64,000 bases of DNA from Annulohypoxylon bovei var. microspora (lineage: Eukaryota > Ascomycota > Sordariomycetes > Xylariales > Hypoxylaceae). The notes under the pieces were generated by a model that saw only the letters and a program-made list of their open reading frames with translations, did not search any database and was not told the DNA's origin. Where the stretch lies: positions 53,368-117,367 of the forward strand of contig MU405339.1 in the NCBI GenBank assembly GCA_022836615.1, written 5' to 3'. A program made the translations under genes and the position numbers. This document shows, one piece after another, positions 56,761 through 64,000 of this stretch (its first letter is position 1; every line of letters begins with the position of its first letter).

Positions 56761-58402
56761 CTAATGCGAAAACGGATCGCCGCCCCCAGCACCACATCCC
56801 GGCTCCGCTCCGTTTAGGGGCGGAGGGGCAGATGAAGTGGATGGCGGAGTAGTAGTTGACGAGGAAGTGGCCCGTGTCGGGGTACACCCAGTCGTCTGAG
56901 AGCCGTTATCCGTCCACGTACCAATGGGATACATGGAGTTGTCGTTGCAGGTGCAGTACGGCTTGAGAGTAGTTGTAAGAGTGGCTGCAGTGTAGGTCTC
57001 GATGCGACAAGAAGTCACTTTGCCACCATGAGGTGCCGTCAACGACACCGAGACAGTAGTAGTTGGCAAGGCGACGTAGGAGCACGGCGAAGAGGGCGAG
57101 TCGTTGGTGGGATAAAGACGGCTTGTACCGGAGCTGTCGCACACGCACCACGAGGCCGGCGAGGATGCAGGCTTGCCGTCGAAGGCATTACCGTGACTGT
57201 TGACGAAGCAATCCGCGGTGGCGGTGAGGATCTCGGGGCCTGCAATAACAGACGCAATAACGGCATGTTGCTCGTCCCGCCAGCTTTGATCGGGCACCTG
57301 CTTTAGCCCACCCCCAGCTCGAAGGAGACAAGGACAGTCTTTGTTTGCCTCTTCTGTGCATCGTTGGGTATCATGAGGCCCCTTGCAATCAGAATCATCG
57401 CATGGCGAGGAATCTGGAAACCGCATGTTAGATCATCGCTATGCATCCTCTCGAGCTCCACGAACTTACTCTTCATTCTCTCGCGTTTTCCCGGAGGACA
57501 GGTATTTTTGTCTTCATTTGTGGTCGAGCCAACTCCAGCGGCGGGTATGCTGATTGCCGCCAAGGAATTGTCGTCGTTATCCTTGACTCCCTCTAGGACT
57601 GTAGCAGTCAGGAAGACGGCCACGAGAATTAATGTCTTCTTCTTTCGTGCCTGGCCCTGTATGACAGAAACCGCGTTCTTGAGAACACTGGATGCGTTTT
57701 CCGCAACCTCAGCCTTGATTGATTCCCAGAAAGCATCTGATGCTGCACCCTCGAGAGGTCCACCTTCCCCACTGGCAGACGATGCCGCTTCAATAAGGCA
57801 GGATGCCACTGTTGAACCGATATTAGGTTGGACACGCGTAGGTGGAGGCTAGAGGCTTACCGTCTGATCGCTTCCTTGTTACGCCGCACTTCTGAATAGC
57901 CGCTTCGGCAGCCTTTCGTAAATTGTCTACGATGTCCTTGGAGAATATGATGCCAAGCGCACCAGCTTCCTGACCCGTATCATCACCGGCTACGGCAGTC
58001 TCCACGGAGACCTTAACTGTCGATGTTGTGATTGTTGGGACATTGTTCACCGTAGTGGTTTTTGTCTCGACTGTCAGGTAATCTGTATGTCCTTCGATGT
58101 ACTAGCCGGTGACTGTCAGTACTCCAGATCCATCTCGCCGTGAAGTTACTTACGTGGTATACTGATCCATCCCATGTCACTACCGGATTGCTAGAGCCAA
58201 GTTTAGTTAGAACATATGAGTATGGGTCTCCAAGGTCCGCCGATGTAACTGGGTTGATGCCAATTTGGCCAGACGAGATCGGATTGATTGCGAGAATGTT
58301 CGGATTTGCGGGATGCGGCGTGATTTTTGGTCCATTGGGAAGCGCGTTCGTGACCGCCGCCAGCATAACGCTTGCGAAGAACCATGTAGAACTTGGTGCC
58401 AT
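56761..58402 (-). CDS. Secreted Cys-rich protein, unknown function
   Basis: Four exons on the minus strand: 58154-58402, 57861-58101, 57470-57808, 56761-57413. They join in frame to 493 aa. The N-terminus (MAPSSTWFFASVMLAAVTNA) is a clear signal peptide. A Pro/Asn-rich stretch follows, then the phrase TWDGSVYH at the exon 1 border. A helical block (SKDIVDNLRKAAEAAIQKCG) runs across exon 2. A hydrophobic KTLILVAVFLTATVL segment in exon 3 could be a membrane helix, or part of a buried core. The last exon has many Cys (SSPCDDSDC, CPCLL, WCVCD, YCTCND) and a Ser/Thr/Pro-rich tail ending GAGGGDPFSH. The overall look is of a secreted surface protein. No family recognised. Confidence 0.82.
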
Positions 58403-59439
58403 TGTGATAATCCAATTTGGAAGCTTTCGTAGGAACAGAGAGTGGTGTAAGTCAAAACGAGACGTAAATTGAAGCTTAACGACTCGATGACCACGGCTAC
58501 TTAGTTCTTTAAAAGCAAGATAGAGTCATCGCTACATGCTAGAAGCTGGATGTTCGTGATAGTAGTCTATATTCTTATAGAAATCCTTATACGGTATGCC
58601 TTTATTACATACCAACTGCCTCCGCCGCGTCTCTTCAGCCTGGTCAAGCTCGAGTCATTGACGTTGCTAAAAATTACATATATCTTATGACGCTGGGTAT
58701 AATCCTAATGAGCCGCCGATGTTGGTGAGCACTGAGATCCATCAGCTTTCGCGGAAGCATCGATGTATATGCCACAACTAACACCATTTCCAAAAGCGGA
58801 ACTTGAAATTGCACGTCATTCATGTATCCTAGAAAATGTTAGGTCATTTGGTATCCCTTCGCTGGTTGGTCATCCTTTTGCATAGAGTCTCTTTGCATAC
58901 CTAAGGTGAGTCCAGACTAAGCCTCGCGCCTCGATCACTTAACAGCTAACAACCAATAGGCCCCCCAAAATAGAACTTCATTGTGAGCTGTTGCCTTCGA
59001 ATTACGTCAAAAGACTGAGTGCAAGGCTACCAAGATTACGATCAAGCTGGTTTCGAGAGAATATGAAGGCATACCCAGGTTGGCTATGAGTAGTTCTCAG
59101 AAACTAACCTACGTTGGTTATGTTACGAAGGAGGAACATGGCGATCCTATGAACATTCTTAAAATAGATCTACACACCTTGGGACTTACTGCTGCTTTCA
59201 ATACCCTCCCATTCTAGCGGTGGACTAGGATATAGCCATAGTTGTTGCTTCTACTTAAGGATGTATGCTCTTAATGATAGGTATGGAAGGCTTCCTGTCA
59301 CTTTCGGGTCTCTTCTCACATCTAGCCCCTTACAGCACACTTCCCAGGCCAGACTAAAACGTGCCCATGAATTTCAATATTGGACTACTGTTCTCTTCAC
59401 AATTGTTCGATACCAATACTCTAATAACCCCCATACACA
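58403..59439. other. Intergenic, no gene seen
   Basis: Promoter of the secreted Cys-rich gene at the left end. No reading frame or RNA gene recognised in the rest. Confidence 0.45.
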
Positions 59440-59819
59440 ATGCCGTCGCTCTTTGACATTGTGGCGTTTTGCGTTGCGTTATGTTTAGGAGGCACCGTTC
59501 AAAGCTATCTCATCGATACAGTGTCATGTGGCAGTATTTATATCACCTCATATTCTTAAAGATATTTTACTTTTATATTGACTTATTACAGACGACGTCG
59601 GATTAGTTAGGGAATTAGTGGAGCAGGCGCTTACGATGGCCACCGCGACTTCAGAGTAAGTAACGTCTGGGGCTCTTTTCTTCCCATTTCGGAATAAAAC
59701 TTAGGAATAAGCTGGGAAGCACTGCGTGGTTCCTGGAGCAAATAACTCACAAAAAGAAGCAATCATCAACTGCAGTTGCTACAGTGCCATTGGGGCCAAG
59801 CCCTTGGATGCCTACCTAG
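59440..59819 (+). CDS. Candidate three-exon small secreted protein, doubtful
   Basis: Exons 59440-59527, 59592-59655 and 59705-59819 have fitting GT-AG ends and close in frame to 88 aa. The first residues (MPSLFDIVAFCVALCLGG) look like a signal peptide. The second exon (VGLVRELVEQALTMATA) is a helix that recalls the start of the mature part of some secreted fungal metallopeptidases, but no zinc site follows. It may be a truncated relic of such a gene, or chance. Confidence 0.28.
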
Positions 59820-61707
59820 GTACCTACCTAAAGGCTGGGTTGAATATCATGAACTCCGCACTAGCAGCCATTGCGACGGAGGCGTCGTATATATTTCCCT
59901 AGATTGCGACAGCGTTAGCATGGGATGTAGTTGATTGCGTAGTTGGCAGCTCCTCTTCAAGAGACTCGACCCTTCTCCTTTCTAGCCTGCTCTCCCTGAA
60001 CCTCTTGCACTTGACGTGTTTCTCCTGGGAGGGATACCGTCGAGCGATAGCTCACACTTCCACTGGGATAGATGCTTGAGACATCTTTCCTGCGCACTCA
60101 AGTCAGGGGTATTCTTACTGAGGGGAGCCACCAAGGGGCCCTTCTTCTCGAGGCCGAAAATCTTCATCATCCGCTTAGAACTAATAATCTTCGCGTGTAG
60201 CTTACACAGGCAAAAATATTACTCATTAATCAAACCAATATACCTTTTTGAGCGCCTGTAAGTCGTAACGATCGTAGCGAGGATAGCTACTGCTTCTAGC
60301 GCGCCGGCAATTCCACATGTTGCATCGTAGGGGATTAGCCCGACAGCAAGTGCGGTTACCTCGATCAAGTGGATTGCTAGATGTGGCTGAATGATAACGT
60401 TGAGATTATCGATGGGGGCTACGAAATCGTCTACAACGACTGCATGGTATTCCAAATCTAGTACCCACGCTCGCGCGAATACTATTTGGGACCCAGGGTT
60501 AATACGAGGAAGCAAACCGGCTTCGACAATGGTGGCAACGACGCACCAGGCGCCATGAGAGAAAAATATGAGGTTGCTAGGTCGAGAATGTAAGCTTCGG
60601 TGAGGTTTAACTTTTGACTAGGGGCTGAAATGGGAGACTGTGATTGTTTTCCGAGGCAGGCTGAATTTGTTTCTTAGATCTTGATGAAATAGATCGCCGA
60701 GCTTTCATCAATAAAGTACCTAACAATGAGATATCCGAGAAGCTCATTAAACGAAATAGAGATAACATTATTAGATACTTACGCATCCTTCTTTAGAAAA
60801 AGAACTGTAAGTAGTTGCTCATCACATATTGCGAAATAGTCGGAGTGTTTCTTGGCATTTCAAGCTGAACATAGCTGACATTGGTAACTCGCGGTAGTAT
60901 CGAAACTTAGCCTAGAATAGAATAGCTGCGTCCCTATGTCATGTAGGTATATAGCCGCACTAATAAAGATACTATGATGAAAGATATTAAAGATTGTTAA
61001 TCGAATCGCTTCTAAGCAAAATGTAGCTTGAAAGCAGTTCTCATAGAACACACATACTCTGTACATACCTAGGTAGCAGTAGCTTCGATTATATTAGAGT
61101 TGAGAGGGCGGAGTTGAACTGTCGACAGAATAGGTCGCACTATGTGTCCGCTAATTCCTTTTCCTTGATGGCTTGACGCATCTCGTAATTCGCGTTCGAT
61201 AGGTGTACGCAACGCATTTTCAGGGGGATACAAAGGTACAAGATACGAAGATACTAATGATAGGCAGGCAACATTGAATACGATCACGTTGACTCGATTT
61301 AGCTGAGTCATGTGACATGACGTGTTGTTATTGATGAATCCGGCAAGTTCGGCTTACAGATGTAGACTAAACTGCCCGTTACTTTCGCGCTAACAGATGC
61401 CTGCAGCTGGTTCAACCTTAATAAACTGACAGAAGCTCATTCTCCACAGCTGGCGGGTCATCCTCGTCGTCACCGTGTAACTTGAGACAGGTCGTCCTTC
61501 CTGGGTACAGTACTAGGTAGTTCCCCAGTCCCGCAGGGTCCGTAACAACGTCAACCTTTAATCAATCCGTCAACACGCCACCCACCCATCATTCCTTTCC
61601 TTTCATTCATCAAAACAACTCTAAAGAACCTACTTACTTTCGTACCCTGCGCTTCTATGAAGTATTAAACCTATTCTTCTACTGTGTTTGAACACAACAC
61701 GCCTAAG
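59820..61707. other. Intergenic, one unexplained ORF, no firm gene
   Basis: A minus-strand frame (60219-60515, open upstream to about 60620) reads smoothly with hydrophobic runs (IIQPHLAIHLIEVTALAVGL, GALEAVAILATIV) and could be part of a membrane-protein exon, but no start or family is clear. The right end should be the promoter and 5' leader of the DUF7728-type gene. CCTACCTAGGTACC motif at about 59810-59825. Confidence 0.35.
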
Positions 61708-62923
61708 ATGCAGTTGACATCAATCATTGCCGCCGCGGGTCTGGCGGCTTACACCACCAACGCCTTACTATTGCCTCCTGAGGTCTCAGAAGCCGACAAC
61801 CGTCTAGCCACCACCCTTCCCGTTCCTATCTCCGCCGACTTTGCCAATGACGCGAGACGCCTGAAGCTTAAGTGTCCAGGATGCGAGGTTCGCCTTCCTC
61901 CTCACCATAGAATGACCGACACCGCGAAGGATGTTGTAAGGTATCTCGAGCTTGACTTCAGCATCGAGCCTACCGGCAGTGCCGATCGCTTGATGCTGAA
62001 CGGCTTCGAACTCTACCCCAACGCGGACCCTTTCCGAAGCAGCCTTGCTGCTGTCGTTCTTCTCGACACGCACCGAAAGACAAAGCGACCGATGCACTCC
62101 AAGGGCCCTCAGCCAGAAGCGGCACAGGCCCTCGGCTTCGGCATGCAGACTCGTCCTATTTCCAGCCCTGAGGAGGACTCGTTTGAACTCGTCATGATTG
62201 ACCTTGATATCATCGAGGTCGACAATGTCTTCCTTGATGGCATTCCGAATGTCCAGATCAAGCTTGTGAAGACCCCCACGGGACAGTTGATGATTGGCGA
62301 CATCGAGACCACGGACTCGGAGATGAAGCAGCACAACCCTATGGATAAGCAGGAGGAATGCACGACGTTCCTCTGCAAGTGGAAAGCTATCGTCATGCAG
62401 AAGCTCGCTAGCCTCCGTCTTCACAAGGGCGGCTGCGGCGGTCACCGTACTCACGCCAAAGGTAGTGGTCAAGCCAAGCAAGATGGAGCCATTAATGTGC
62501 GCCCGAGTGTTGGTGACAGTCATCCTCCTAGCCATCGCGAAAGGAACTGGGGGCTACTGTTTAAGAACATTGCCTCGCACATTCTTCTCCCGGTTGCCAT
62601 CGGCCTCCTAGCCGGTGTTGCTGCTAGCATGTAAGATCCCCCCCGTTATAGAACATTTACGATACGTATGCTAATTCAGCGATAGTCTCGGCATGATGGT
62701 CGGCACGTTCGTCGTCTTCCTCTGGCGAGTAGTTGCTCGGCGAGGTAGCTCCCGACGACACCACAGACACGGACATCATCACAAGGCTTCTCACGCTGAA
62801 GCTGCTCTCCATGATGAGAAGTCCGGTCTGATGGCCCACGCGGAGGAAGACGATGTTCCTCCCGTCTACATCGAAGAGGGCATCGTTGTCCTTGACGACA
62901 AGAAGACCGAGAATGTAGTCTAA
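61708..62923 (+). CDS. DUF7728-type membrane protein
   Basis: Two exons: 61708-62630 and 62680-62923, joined in frame to 388 aa. ATG 61708 is preferred because a signal peptide (MQLTSIIAAAGLAAYTTNA) follows at once; an upstream in-frame ATG at 61684 would add eight residues. The lumenal part holds the CPGC motif (about residue 55) and the TDT ... LELDFSIEPTG and RLMLNGFELYP blocks that I recall as typical of the fungal DUF7728 family. Two close hydrophobic segments (ASHILLPVAIGLLAGVAA and GMMVGTFVVFLW) span the exon junction and place the protein in a membrane. The tail is His-rich (RRHHRHGHHHK), then acidic. It probably sits in the secretory pathway. Function unknown. Confidence 0.88.
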
Positions 62924-64000
62924 GAAGTGATACCCCCGTCGTTTGCCTGTAACTTCGCACCGGCTTCGACTTGACACCGGACTTTCCTGGTGAGGACTGA
63001 TGAAGAAATTTGTGATGGCTCGCTGGACTGAGATGAACTGAAAAGAAATCGTATGGCGTTGAGATCGTTAGCACATAAGGACGAGAAAATTCTAGACCTG
63101 GAAAAGTGGCCAGCTTGGGATTGCTCTCCTTTCCAACTCTTTTCCTTTCTGGTTGTAATATGTAACATGGCAGGCAGAATAACGCACGTTCCTTTCAATT
63201 GACATCAATATGAAACATCTAAATGACAATCTACAGCACTTATCGTGAATCGAACTCCCTCGTGTAAGTGAAGCACCCCGTCGCCAAATCAATGACGTAA
63301 TCGAATATTTGATCCAAGGTGACGGGTAGTGGATACCGCCGTTGAGCACGCTACGGTCCTAGTGCAGATTCTACTATGTAGCCTGCCCCAACTCTATCCC
63401 CTATCAAGTAATGTAAATTGCTTAAATACCTTATACACAGTCAAACTCAACGTCAATCCTATTGAAGTAGACCCAGGTTATGAGTGTCATCGTTGTATGT
63501 TAGAAGGTTAAGTTACTATGAATATCCATAGCGGGAAAAGGTGGGAGCTTATAATGATTCGAAACTTAAAATAATGATTATATTTTTAAAATAATTATTA
63601 TAAATTTCTAATAATTATTACAAATTTATTTAATTATAATTGCCCCGAATTTATGAGGGGTTATTGTCTCGGGGTTTTGAACTAAATAATTAATATATTA
63701 TAGAAAATATAATAGGAACGAAGGTGGTCCGAGCGTAATTGGTACATGTTTCGCCATACAAAACCCCATACAAATCAAAGTACTCCTTAGCTCACCTACA
63801 TAAATCGTCCCTCATCAAAACAACCTGTCAGCTTCAATTGATTATTACCTTCCCAAAAGGGGATGCAATCTATTATAAAGTTATATATTAAAACTACTCC
63901 CATTCTAGAATTGAATGAAACTGATTGCATCATCTTGCGATCGTTAATGGCTGAGATATCCGCGGTTGAATATGGCCCTTAATCTAACGAAAGAAATAAA
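62924..64000. other. Intergenic, with an A+T-rich patch at the end
   Basis: No gene recognised. Between about 63555 and 63720 the composition falls into AT-rich DNA with repeated ATAATTATTA strings, like the mutated transposon blocks, but too short to classify. CCCCGAATTTATGAGGGG (63643-63660) is a near inverted repeat next to it. Confidence 0.45.

Noticed and set aside
61804..62535. 243-aa minus-strand frame
   Set aside because: It is antisense to the DUF7728-type gene, which has a signal peptide, conserved blocks and a consistent intron.

Overview
The window is nuclear DNA of a filamentous ascomycete (Pezizomycotina; a Sordariomycete is my guess, from overall look only). The grounds are short GT-AG introns of about 45-110 bp with CTAAC-like branch sites, a highly reducing polyketide synthase, a rhodopsin-like 7-TM protein, a Zn2Cys6 regulator, a DUF7728-type protein, and long blocks whose duplicated copies differ only by C/T and G/A changes, the mark of repeat-induced point mutation (RIP).

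Left part (1-3823): a five-pass to seven-pass rhodopsin-like membrane protein gene (921-2354), then gene-free DNA with a G-rich minisatellite (about 3000-3605) and a degenerate tRNA-like element.

Transposon nest (3824-21357): three LTR retrotransposons sit inside one another. An outer Ty1/copia element (204 bp LTRs) is heavily mutated to A+T. It carries a Ty3/gypsy element (13011-19350, 216 bp LTRs, 5 bp target duplication), also mutated. It also carries a second copia element (6489-12306, 237 bp LTRs, 5 bp target duplication ATATA) that is almost pristine. This young element has Gag-protease and Pol in one frame, split by a single TAG.

Metabolic and enzyme region (21767-34776): a carboxymuconolactone-decarboxylase-like gene (minus) diverges from a ten-exon highly reducing PKS (KS-AT-DH-MT-degenerate ER-KR-ACP, 2615 aa as spliced here). 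A secreted GH3 beta-xylosidase gene lies downstream on the same strand. The PKS and the divergent CMD-like gene form a minimal candidate biosynthetic pair. No P450, trans-acting ER, thioesterase or transporter is visible beside them.

Decay and regulation region (34777-43236): intergenic DNA with a CHAT (caspase-like) pseudogene broken by stops of the TGG-to-TAG kind, a foldback element, a six-exon Zn2Cys6 transcription factor (minus), and a Pro/Ser-rich protein with a C-terminal membrane anchor (minus).

Right part (43237-64000): a large single-pass membrane protein with an EGF-like module (minus), a decayed CorA-like gene with an Arg/Ser-rich insert (minus), a beta-propeller-like protein (plus), a secreted Cys-rich protein (minus), and a DUF7728-type membrane protein (plus). 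Wide gene-free stretches lie between them. Exon joins were worked out by hand from splice signals and frame closure; every multi-exon model listed as a confident gene closes in frame.
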